A stretch of DNA of 32,802 bases from a bacterium (GTDB taxonomy: Bacteria; UBP6; UBA1177; JAKLFG01). The position numbers and the translations under genes were made by a program. Within the stretch, counting starts at the first letter, position 1. Each line of letters begins with the position of its first letter. The stretch is from contig JAKLIW010000021.1 of the NCBI GenBank assembly GCA_022709425.1, forward strand, positions 1 through 32,802, in the 5' to 3' direction. Under the pieces are notes generated by a model. That model ran no database searches. It worked only from the letters and a program-made list of their open reading frames with translations, and was not told the DNA's origin. This document shows positions 17,167-24,554 of the stretch, one piece after another.

Positions 17167-19032
17167 CTACCAGATATTCCCGACATAGAGCCGGTAGCTG
17201 TCGCGGGCCTGAGCGACCCGTTTGCGCAGGGCGATGAGCATTTCCGACGCCTTTTGATACTGTCGTTTCTCGAATAGGCCGATCAGTTGCGTCACGAGGC
17301 AATCGCGCCGTTCGTCGTCCTTGATGAGATCGTTGCGGAGCGTTTCAAACTCGGTCCACCGCTTCTCGTCGAGTTTGTTCTCGTTCGCGGCGTAGCGGCG
17401 CATCTCGATGAGTTCACGCCGGATGCCGTCGAGCTCCTTATCGCAGGTGTCGATGACCCATTTGCGGAGCGCCGAGATGTGGAATGAATTCACCACTGCG
17501 GCGGTCATCGGCGTACCCTCATAGAGTTTCGGCATCTTCTCGATGTGGGTCAGTATCTCCCAGACGGTCACGGGGCTTTTGCCGTAGCGGGCGGTCCGCT
17601 CCTCGGCGGTGTAGTGTTCGAAGATATCCTCTTCCGACAGATATTCGCGGTCGGCGTCGAGATAGCCCGCCTTCTCGCCCTGTTTCTTCGCCAGTTCCTT
17701 GTGCAGTTTCGCCGGTTCTTTCCCGGCGGCGTAGCGCATCCCGTCGAGCATCGCGAGATACATCGCGGCGGCGGCGAGGTAGGTGTTGGTGTGCGGGTTG
17801 GGGGCGCGCACTTCGAACCGTATCGAGAGCGGGTTATCGCCGCGGACGAGCCCCGCCAGCACCGTGCGGTTGCGCGACGGGCTTTTGGGATCGCGGCCGA
17901 GCGACGCGACTATCGATACGGGCGCCTCGAAGCCGGGTTGAAGCCGTTTGAGCGCCGAATTGGAGTGCGAAACGAACGGATTGACCGCCTCCCAGTTGCG
18001 CAGGAGCCCCATCACCGCGCCGTAGCCGTAGTTGGAGAGGTGCGCGGCGGGGTCGTTCGGGTCGAACAGGTTCATTTTGCGGCCGTCGGCCAGTTTCAGG
18101 CCGAGCCCGATGTGCATGTGCTTGCCGTTCCCCGCGATGCCGTCGACCGGCTTGGCGACGAAAGAGACCGCGAGGCCGTGCCGCATGAAGGTGTCCTTGA
18201 TGGCGAACCGGGCGAGTATGTCGTTGTCGGCCGACTGGAGCGGATCGCTGAAACGCCAGTCGATCTCAAGCTGTTCCATGACATCGTGGAGCCGTCCCGC
18301 CTCCGATATCTTCCCCTTGACGCCGCCCACCTCCTTGTGGCCCATCTCCGGTTCGAGCCCGTAGCGCTGAAGGAGCATCAGCGACTCCTCAAGGCAGGTC
18401 CGTATCTCGCCGCGGGTCCGTTTCCAGTACGATTCCTTGAGCGACTGCGTCACCTTGAGTTCGCGCTGGGAGACCTGCTGGGCGGGGGAGGAGACCCAGA
18501 ATTCTATCTCGGTCCCGAGGGTGAAGTAGATGTCGGAGATGTCGTCCGCCGCGATACCGTGCGCCGCGAGGAACTTCTGGTCGGCCGCGACGAGCGTCTT
18601 CACCTCGCTTTTCAGGTGTTCGAGGGTGTCGCGCAGGACCGAACGGGAGCAGTAGAATTTCTCATGATGACGGAAGTAGACCGGGATACGAATGGTGCCG
18701 GTCGGGAGCCCGTTCTCGTCGGGGAGGGCGGGATTGTAGTCGATGCACCACTTGCGGTCCATGTCGATGATGAAGTCGACCTTCGCGTCGTTGAGTTCGG
18801 CGATGCCGGGGAGGTTGACCGACGAGCCATCGGTCTGGACGCCGCCCGAGAATATCTCTTCGAGGTTCTTCAGGAAGTATTCGATGGGTATCCGCTCATC
18901 GGTGTCGTTGCCGAGGAGATCGACCCCGACCAGCGACACGAAGCGGAGATACTGATGTTCCAAGATGAATTCCTTGAGTTCATCGCGCCGTTTGGAATGT
19001 TCGGGGACCACATAAACCAGATTGCGCGACAT
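17167..19032 (-). CDS. Glutamine synthetase, large (~620-residue) variant
   Basis: The 621-residue protein contains the GS catalytic domain with TEIEFWV (Glu at 174-176), KPVDGIAGNGKHMHIGLGL (ATP/glutamate-binding His at 305/307), KRLQPGFEAPV, and RFEVRAPNPHTNTYLAAAA (E407, R409). GS makes glutamine from glutamate, ammonia and ATP. It is longer than GlnA (~470) and has an N-terminal region with VQTDGSSVNLPGI and a helical C-terminal extension of about 140 residues that is unlike the adenylylated loop. Similar long enzymes occur in anaerobes. The start has GGGAGGC upstream. It follows the membrane protein by 27 nt and so may be cotranscribed. The last codons nearly meet the convergent lipoprotein gene. 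Confidence 0.9.
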   Translation of the reverse strand: MSRNLVYVVPEHSKRRDELKEFILEHQYLRFVSLVGVDLLGNDTDERIPIEYFLKNLEEIFSGGVQTDGSSVNLPGIAELNDAKVDFIIDMDRKWCIDYNPALPDENGLPTGTIRIPVYFRHHEKFYCSRSVLRDTLEHLKSEVKTLVAADQKFLAAHGIAADDISDIYFTLGTEIEFWVSSPAQQVSQRELKVTQSLKESYWKRTRGEIRTCLEESLMLLQRYGLEPEMGHKEVGGVKGKISEAGRLHDVMEQLEIDWRFSDPLQSADNDILARFAIKDTFMRHGLAVSFVAKPVDGIAGNGKHMHIGLGLKLADGRKMNLFDPNDPAAHLSNYGYGAVMGLLRNWEAVNPFVSHSNSALKRLQPGFEAPVSIVASLGRDPKSPSRNRTVLAGLVRGDNPLSIRFEVRAPNPHTNTYLAAAAMYLAMLDGMRYAAGKEPAKLHKELAKKQGEKAGYLDADREYLSEEDIFEHYTAEERTARYGKSPVTVWEILTHIEKMPKLYEGTPMTAAVVNSFHISALRKWVIDTCDKELDGIRRELIEMRRYAANENKLDEKRWTEFETLRNDLIKDDERRDCLVTQLIGLFEKRQYQKASEMLIALRKRVAQARDSYRLYVGNIW

Positions 19033-19059
19033 AAGATGCCTCCCAAGCCCTTTTTTGTC

Positions 19060-20316
19060 TTATGATCCGATACGGCGCGTTATCCGGAAGCGGAAGATGA
19101 GGTAGAGCAGTATGTAGGTGGCCATGTATTGCGTGAATCCGATCAGGCTGCATTCGCGCGCTCCCAGCCCGATGACATCGTAAATATGCGCATCGATATT
19201 GAGCGGCGTGATGAGCATGGGGCTGTTGCAGAGCGGCAGGTCGGGATAATAATCGGGTAGGGGGATGAATACCCGTTGAGAGTAGATGTGGAAGAGGGCC
19301 AGCGTTGTCAGGAGGGCCGTGTTCATGGCGGCCCGCGGTATCCGCTCGAGAAGGGCGGCCGTCCACAGCAGTATCACCGGGATCATCCAATAAACGATGC
19401 GATAGGTGGCGAAGCCGCCGAAATAGGCGAGCAGAATGACCATGACGGCGATGGCGAGGTGTTCGGGATGTTTCCGCATCTCCTGCCGCAGGAGCCGGGG
19501 AAAGAGTATGAATAAGAGCGGTATGAAGCCGAACGCGATGAGTACGCCGTAGATATAGTCGGGTAGTGGCTTCTGATAGAGCCAGTTGAATGCGGTCGCC
19601 GTGAAGAAGGAGGGTTGCGCGGGGACCGCGTAGTGGGTCAGCGCAACGGCCGCCGCCGATGCGAAAAGGGGAATGAATGCGGCGGGAGGGGGGAGCTGAA
19701 GTTGCCACGGGCGGTCCTCGTCGGGGTGGATGCGGACACGGAGCGTAAGGAAGAGATAGGCGACCGGGAGCATCATCGTCGATTCGCGCACCAAACTCCC
19801 GAAGAATGCGACGCCGGACATAAAGAGCATCCCCTGCCGGGAGGTGGCGTTGCCGCGCGCCATGACAATGAGACCCAGCAGGAGGAACACCGTCATCCAC
19901 TGGTCGACTTCGACGGGATGATAAAAGGCCATGCGCAGGTCTGAGTGAAAGGAAAGTATGAACAGGAGTCCGGCGGTGACGCGCACCCACGGGGTCCGTA
20001 TGAAAAGCGATATCCAGTAAATGAAAAGGAAAAAAGATACGATACTGCCGATGAGATTCACCACGAAGAAGGCGTTCACGATATCGGTCACGGGAAGTTT
20101 GGCCACGACATAGGGGACCGCAAGTCTATAGAGGAACGGAAGCTCGGCCTGCGGCGGTACCCCGGCGCGCAGATCTTTGACTATCTTGGCATACGCGACG
20201 CCATCGTAAGAGCCTTCCCCGTTGCTGTAGGTTATCTTGTGTTGGAAGAAAGAAAAGAGGATGCAGGTGATGATCAACAGGGTCGCGTGAAGGAGGATCT
20301 CTTTGCGGGTCATCAT
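19060..20316 (-). CDS. Multi-spanning membrane protein, possible GT-C-type glycosyltransferase
   Basis: The 418-residue protein has about ten hydrophobic segments, starting with LLHATLLIITCILFSFF. A first periplasmic loop contains GEGSYDGVAYAKI and then LYRLAVPYVVAKL; this plan, with an acidic residue in the first loop, is reminiscent of GT-C (ArnT/mannosyltransferase-like) enzymes that use lipid-linked sugars. I do not see a decisive family motif, so the assignment is tentative. The start is one of two adjacent ATGs (20316 or 20313) preceded by GAGGTTGGG; a longer frame to 20436 overlaps the promoter. It lies 27 nt upstream of glutamine synthetase. Confidence 0.6.
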   Translation of the reverse strand: MMTRKEILLHATLLIITCILFSFFQHKITYSNGEGSYDGVAYAKIVKDLRAGVPPQAELPFLYRLAVPYVVAKLPVTDIVNAFFVVNLIGSIVSFFLFIYWISLFIRTPWVRVTAGLLFILSFHSDLRMAFYHPVEVDQWMTVFLLLGLIVMARGNATSRQGMLFMSGVAFFGSLVRESTMMLPVAYLFLTLRVRIHPDEDRPWQLQLPPPAAFIPLFASAAAVALTHYAVPAQPSFFTATAFNWLYQKPLPDYIYGVLIAFGFIPLLFILFPRLLRQEMRKHPEHLAIAVMVILLAYFGGFATYRIVYWMIPVILLWTAALLERIPRAAMNTALLTTLALFHIYSQRVFIPLPDYYPDLPLCNSPMLITPLNIDAHIYDVIGLGARECSLIGFTQYMATYILLYLIFRFRITRRIGS

Positions 20317-20358
20317 ACCCAACCTCGTCGGTTCGTCGGAGAAAAACAACCACAAATA

Positions 20359-20387
20359 CACATATAGGCAGAGGCTCACTTCGTCAA
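20359..20387 (-). promoter_or_regulatory. Putative promoter of the membrane protein / glutamine synthetase unit
   Basis: On the minus strand TTGACG (20387-20382) and TATGTG (20364-20359) are spaced 17 bp. The start would lie near 20352, giving a leader of about 36 nt. Confidence 0.5.
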
Positions 20388-20429
20388 GTAAAATCGAGGG
20401 ACGGAGGTCTCGGCGCGACGGGTCGGATA

Positions 20430-20458
20430 TTGACAATTCCCCGTTGCTTCATTAGGCT
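20430..20458 (+). promoter_or_regulatory. Promoter of the YciB-like gene, leaderless or nearly so
   Basis: A perfect TTGACA (20430-20435) is 17 bp from TAGGCT (20453-20458). The expected start, at about 20465, is next to the ATG at 20466, and there is no good ribosome binding site. Confidence 0.5.
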
Positions 20459-20465
20459 CCATCGC

Positions 20466-21032
20466 ATGAAGACTTCGACGCTCGCCCGATCGCTCATCCT
20501 CGGTTTCCTGCCGATACTGATATTCATCGTCGTCGAAGAGCTCTACGGCACCGTCGCCGGCATCGTCGCCGCCATCGCGCTGGGCATCATCGAGATCGCC
20601 GTCATCTACCTCAAAGAAAAGCGGTTCGACCGGCTGGTGCTGTTCGACATCGGGCTGGTCGGGGCGCTGGGCGGCATATCGCTCCTGTTCGACAGCCCGG
20701 TTTTCTTCAAACTGAAACCGGCCATCTTCGAGTTCTTCTTCTGCGGCATGATGGCGCTGTCTCTGTGGGGCAGGGTGCCGCTCATCCAGATGATGATGCA
20801 ACGGCAGATGCGCGGCACGGGACTGGCCGTCGCCCCCGATAATCCGGCGATCATCAAGATGCTCAAGGTGCTGTTTATCCTGTTTTTATTTCACGGGGCG
20901 CTCACCGCGTGGGCGGCGGTCTACGCGACCTCGGCGGTCTGGGGCTTCATCTCGGGACCGCTCCTCTACATACTTTTCGGCCTCATGTTCCTCGTCCAGT
21001 TCGTGAAGATGAAGGTGATGTCGCGCGGCTAA
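20466..21032 (+). CDS. YciB/septation protein A family membrane protein
   Basis: The 188-residue protein has five or six hydrophobic segments (LILGFLPILIFIVVEELYG, GIVAAIALGIIEIAVIYL, LVGALGGISLLF, and others) and the YciB-like signature DSPVFFKLKPAIFEFFFCGM with LSLWGRVPLIQMMM. YciB proteins are small inner-membrane proteins linked to cell envelope synthesis and division. The ATG is chosen because the hydrophobic region begins shortly after; a start at 20430 overlaps the -35 box. Its stop overlaps that of the convergent transporter gene. Confidence 0.7.
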   Translation: MKTSTLARSLILGFLPILIFIVVEELYGTVAGIVAAIALGIIEIAVIYLKEKRFDRLVLFDIGLVGALGGISLLFDSPVFFKLKPAIFEFFFCGMMALSLWGRVPLIQMMMQRQMRGTGLAVAPDNPAIIKMLKVLFILFLFHGALTAWAAVYATSAVWGFISGPLLYILFGLMFLVQFVKMKVMSRG

Positions 21033-21637
21033 CTTTTGAGTTCGCGGAGTGCCGACGAGAGGACGCGGAAGGCGGAGCGGAGGAAGAGCAGCAGCAGCCC
21101 GGCGGCGACCGCGAGATCGGGCCAGCCCGCCCCGGTCGCCCAGACGCCGCCCGCCGCGACGAAGACCGACAGGTTCGACGCGATATCGTTGCGCGAACAC
21201 TCCCAGACCGAACTCATATTGATGTCTTCCTTCCGGTGTCGCCACAGGAGGAACAGGCAGGTACCGTTCGCCGCGAGTCCGACGAGGCTGAATATCCCCA
21301 TCGTCTCGAAGATCGGCACCGCTGGGTTGATGAGCTTGTAGGTGAGCTGTCCCGCGACAACGAGCGCCGCGAGGAGGATGAGCATTCCTTTGAACAGCGC
21401 CACCTTCGCCTTCATGCGGGTGCCCAGCGCCACGGCATAGAGGCTGAGGCCGTAGGTGAGGGCGTCGCCGAGGTTGTCCAAGCTGTCGGACAAAAGCGCG
21501 GTCGATCCGGCGTAAATGGCCGCCGCGACGATGACGAAGAACATCACCGCGTTGATGATGAGCACTATCTTCAGCGTCGCGCTCTGCCGTTCGCGCAGGG
21601 CGCTCAGATCGCAATTGTCGCAGCAGCAACCGGCCAT
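21029..21637 (-). CDS. Small CDF-type cation efflux protein with N-terminal Cys cluster
   Basis: The 202-residue protein resembles the membrane part of cation diffusion facilitators (CzcD-like). It has LKIVLIINAVMFFVIVAAAI, STALLSDSLDNLGDALTYG (D-x3-D-type metal site) and the second site region SSVWECSRNDIASNLSVFVA. It lacks the cytoplasmic C-terminal domain of typical ~300-residue CDF proteins. The first residues, MAGCCCDNCDL, give four cysteines that may bind metal. It probably exports a divalent metal using the proton gradient. The ATG has GGAGGT 4 nt upstream. A minus promoter is present just upstream. Confidence 0.82.
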   Translation of the reverse strand: MAGCCCDNCDLSALRERQSATLKIVLIINAVMFFVIVAAAIYAGSTALLSDSLDNLGDALTYGLSLYAVALGTRMKAKVALFKGMLILLAALVVAGQLTYKLINPAVPIFETMGIFSLVGLAANGTCLFLLWRHRKEDINMSSVWECSRNDIASNLSVFVAAGGVWATGAGWPDLAVAAGLLLLFLRSAFRVLSSALRELKS

Positions 21638-21661
21638 CGGTACCTCCGTCAAACTCGATCC

Positions 21662-21689
21662 ATCGTAGCAGGATGGGCGGGGAAAGCAA
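21662..21689 (-). promoter_or_regulatory. Putative promoter of the CDF gene
   Basis: On the minus strand TTGCTT (21689-21684) and TACGAT (21667-21662) are spaced 16 bp, about 25 bp upstream of the start. Confidence 0.45.
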
Positions 21690-21704
21690 CCACTTTCGTT
21701 TTAT

Positions 21705-21733
21705 TTGCCTCCTCCTTTACTATCAGATATAGT
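21705..21733 (+). promoter_or_regulatory. Putative promoter of the diguanylate cyclase
   Basis: TTGCCT (21705-21710) and TATAGT (21728-21733) are separated by 17 bp, giving a leader of about 20 nt. Confidence 0.5.
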
Positions 21734-21758
21734 CGTAACGCAAACGATGGAGCACACG

Positions 21759-22664
21759 ATGCAACTCGGCGACGACTTTTACAAGCGGGTACTCGACAAC
21801 CTCTATGATGGTGTCTACTTCACCACTACCGACCGCGTCATCACTTACTGGAACAAGGCGGCCGAACGGATCACCGGCTTTACCGCCGCCGAGGTGATGG
21901 GCCGTCACTGTCACGACAACATCCTCAACCATGTCGACGAGGAGGGTGCGCAACTCTGTTTCGGTCCCTGTCCGCTCGCCGCCTGCATGCGCGACAACGC
22001 CCTCCGCGAACGGGAGATATTCCTGCACCATAAGGACGGTCACCGCATACCGGTGCTGGTCCGCGTGGCTCCGGTCCACGACAACAAGGGGAACCTGATC
22101 GGCGCGGCCGAGATATTCAGCGACCATTTTTCGCATGACGGGATGCGTTCCCGCGTCGAGGAACTCGAACGGATGGCGATGGTCGACAGCCTTACCAAGA
22201 CGGCGAACCGCGGCTACACCGAGACGATGCTTCAGCAGCGGTTGGAGGAATACCGGCGCTACGGGTGGCCGTTCGGCGTTCTTTTCTTCGATATCGACAA
22301 CTTTAAAAAGGTCAACGATACCTACGGTCATGCGGCGGGCGACAAGGTACTCGCGATGACGGCGCGGACGCTGATGTACAATGTCCGCTCGTTCGATCTG
22401 GTCGGCCGGTGGGGCGGCGAAGAGTTCGTGGTGGTGGTGCGGGCGAGCGACGCCGAGAGCCTGCGGAAACTGGCCGGAAAGCTCTGGCGGCTCATCGGAT
22501 CGTCCATCCTGCACGAGGATAACGCGGTGGTGCTCGCGGTGACCGTTTCGGTCGGCGCGACGATCATCCTGCCGGGCGATACGGCAGAATCGGTGGTCGC
22601 GCGCGCGGACTCTTTAATGTATGAAAGTAAACGGGGCGGCAAGAACCGCGTCACGGTCGGATAA
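21759..22664 (+). CDS. PAS-GGDEF diguanylate cyclase
   Basis: The 301-residue cytosolic protein has an N-terminal PAS domain (residues 5-125) and a GGDEF domain (135-301). The active site is GGEEF at 219-223, with DSLTKTANR near 143 and FFDIDNFKKVNDTYGH (metal-binding Asp) near 176. The I-site R210-S-F-D213 sits five residues before GGEEF, so product inhibition by c-di-GMP is expected. The PAS domain has a His/Cys-rich insertion (RHCHDNILNHV, LCFGPCPLAAC). No membrane segment is visible. The ATG at 21759 follows GGAG; an ATG at 21747 is in frame but poorly spaced. It has its own promoter and no visible partner gene. Confidence 0.9.
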   Translation: MQLGDDFYKRVLDNLYDGVYFTTTDRVITYWNKAAERITGFTAAEVMGRHCHDNILNHVDEEGAQLCFGPCPLAACMRDNALREREIFLHHKDGHRIPVLVRVAPVHDNKGNLIGAAEIFSDHFSHDGMRSRVEELERMAMVDSLTKTANRGYTETMLQQRLEEYRRYGWPFGVLFFDIDNFKKVNDTYGHAAGDKVLAMTARTLMYNVRSFDLVGRWGGEEFVVVVRASDAESLRKLAGKLWRLIGSSILHEDNAVVLAVTVSVGATIILPGDTAESVVARADSLMYESKRGGKNRVTVG

Positions 22665-22732
22665 CGGCCTCGCTTTCTAATCTTCCGTAAAGTTACCCCA
22701 TCGAGAATTCTTCGGAAATCGCTTGAAAAAAA

Positions 22733-22761
22733 TTGAAAACATTTTTTTGCCCCGGTATAGT
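22733..22761 (+). promoter_or_regulatory. Promoter of the formate dehydrogenase operon
   Basis: TTGAAA (22733-22738) and TATAGT (22756-22761) are separated by 17 bp. The transcript should start near 22768, leaving about 45 nt before the first ATG. Confidence 0.65.
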
Positions 22762-22814
22762 CGGGCGACTAGTTTTCCGAGCTCCTTTATTTTTATATTT
22801 GGAAGAGGTGATGC

Positions 22815-24536
22815 ATGATCAGCGCCGGTGCTCAGAAAAAGATCGAAAGCCTTATGACGCGGTACCCCAAAAAGGAATCGGCTTTGATGCCCGCCCTGAT
22901 GATCGTCCAGAAGGAGAACAAAAATGTTCTTTCCAAGGGCGATATCGAAGAGGTGGCCAAGCTGGTCGGCGTGACCGACGCCAAAGCCTTCGGCGTCGCG
23001 ACCTTCTACACCATGTACAATGTGAAGGAGAAGATCGGCAAGTACCACCTGCAGGTCGACACCAACATCCCGGCGACCCTCGCGGGGGCGAAGAAGATAC
23101 TGGCATATATCGAGAAGAAACTGGGCATCAAGGCGGGGCAGACGACCGCCGACGGGCTCTTCACGCTTCACGAGGTCGAATGTCTCGCCTCCTGCGGCAC
23201 CTGCCCGGTCATTCAGGTCAACGACACCTACTACGAGAACCTGACCGTCAAGAAGGTCGACGCACTCATCGAGTCGCTGAAAAAGGGCGAGATGCCCGAC
23301 AATAAGGCCAGATCGAACTGGGCCAGCACCTGCAATGTGCTTCTCAAGAACCGCGGCGTGAAGAATGCGGTGAAGCTTTCGGTCTACAAAAGGAACGGCG
23401 GCTACAAGGCGCTCGAAAAGGCGCTGAGTATGGCCCCCGAAGCGATCGTCGCCGAGGTCAAGGAGTCGGGTCTCAAGGGGCGCGGCGGCGCCGGTTTCCC
23501 GACCGGGACCAAGTGGGGCTTCCTGCCGAAGAACAACACCAAGCCGGTCTATCTCATCTGCAACGCCGACGAAGGCGAGCCGGGGACCTACAAAGACCGT
23601 CAGATCATGGAATACGACCCGCATCTGCTCATCGAGGGGATGGCGATAGCGGCGCGCGCGCTCGGCTCGAAACTGGGCTTCATCTACATCCGCGGCGAAT
23701 TCGACTGGATAGCCGACATCCTCGATAACGCGATAGAAGAGGCGAAAAAGGGCGGTCAGCTCAAAGAGTTCGACATCATCGTCCACCGCGGCGCGGGCGC
23801 CTATGTCTGCGGCGAGGAGACGGCGCTCATCGAATCGATCGAAGGCAAGCGGGGCCAGCCGCGCATGAAACCGCCCTTCCCGGCGGCGCAGGGGCTCTAC
23901 GGCTGTCCGACCATCGTCAACAATGTCGAGACCTTCGCGAGCGTCCCGTTCATCATAGAAAAGGGTGCGGCCGAGTTCAAGAAGTTCGGCCCCGCCGATA
24001 GCGCCGGGTTCCGTATCTTCGGCATCAGCGGCAATGTCAAGAAGCCGGGGACCTACGAATACCCGATGGGGATATCCTTTAACGACCTCATCGCGGCGGC
24101 GGGCGGCGTGGACGGCACACTCAAGGCGGCCATCGTCGGCGGCCTGTCGGTGGCCATCCTCAAGGCGGACGAACTGAAGGACCTCAAGATGGACTACGCC
24201 TCGTGCGCCGCGAAGGGTACCGCGCTGGGTTCCGGCGGCGTCATGGTCATCAACGATACATGGTCGATACCGGAGTTGGCCCTGCGCGCGATGAAGTTCT
24301 ACGCCCACGAATCGTGCGGTAAGTGCACCCCGTGCAAAGAGGGATCGAAAATGACGGTCCGCGCGCTCCAGAAGATCGTGTCGGGGCAGGGGACCAAAGA
24401 GGACCTCGCCAATGTCGAGCGGCTCGTGGGGACCATCAAGGGGCTCACCCTCTGTCCGGTCGGCGAGGCATTCTCGGTGCCGATCCGCGCGATGGTCGAG
24501 AAGTTCCGCCCCGAATTCGAAGCGCTGATAAAATAA
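22815..24536 (+). CDS. NuoE-NuoF fusion, NAD(H)-binding diaphorase subunit of the formate dehydrogenase
   Basis: The 573-residue protein joins a NuoE-type thioredoxin-like domain (1-160) to a NuoF-type flavoprotein (about 168-573). The NuoF part has the glycine-rich NADH/FMN motif GRGGAGFPTGTKWGF (222-236), CNADEGEPGTYKDR (249-262), GAYVCGEETALIESIEG, and the [4Fe-4S] ligands C501, C504, C507 (ESCGKCTPCKEG) and C547 (LCPVG). In NuoE the second Cys pair is present (C123, C127 in ECLASCGTC) but the first is replaced: VDTNIPATL (D82, A87) where VCTNxxC is expected. It should transfer electrons between NAD(H) and the catalytic subunit encoded next. The start has AGAGGTG upstream. Confidence 0.92.
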   Translation: MISAGAQKKIESLMTRYPKKESALMPALMIVQKENKNVLSKGDIEEVAKLVGVTDAKAFGVATFYTMYNVKEKIGKYHLQVDTNIPATLAGAKKILAYIEKKLGIKAGQTTADGLFTLHEVECLASCGTCPVIQVNDTYYENLTVKKVDALIESLKKGEMPDNKARSNWASTCNVLLKNRGVKNAVKLSVYKRNGGYKALEKALSMAPEAIVAEVKESGLKGRGGAGFPTGTKWGFLPKNNTKPVYLICNADEGEPGTYKDRQIMEYDPHLLIEGMAIAARALGSKLGFIYIRGEFDWIADILDNAIEEAKKGGQLKEFDIIVHRGAGAYVCGEETALIESIEGKRGQPRMKPPFPAAQGLYGCPTIVNNVETFASVPFIIEKGAAEFKKFGPADSAGFRIFGISGNVKKPGTYEYPMGISFNDLIAAAGGVDGTLKAAIVGGLSVAILKADELKDLKMDYASCAAKGTALGSGGVMVINDTWSIPELALRAMKFYAHESCGKCTPCKEGSKMTVRALQKIVSGQGTKEDLANVERLVGTIKGLTLCPVGEAFSVPIRAMVEKFRPEFEALIK

Positions 24537-24554
24537 CGATACGGAGGACAACTC

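Noticed and set aside
17545..19065. 506-codon plus-strand frame opposite glutamine synthetase
   Set aside because: Same cause: a mirror frame of G+C-rich codons; the minus strand encodes a full glutamine synthetase with active-site motifs.
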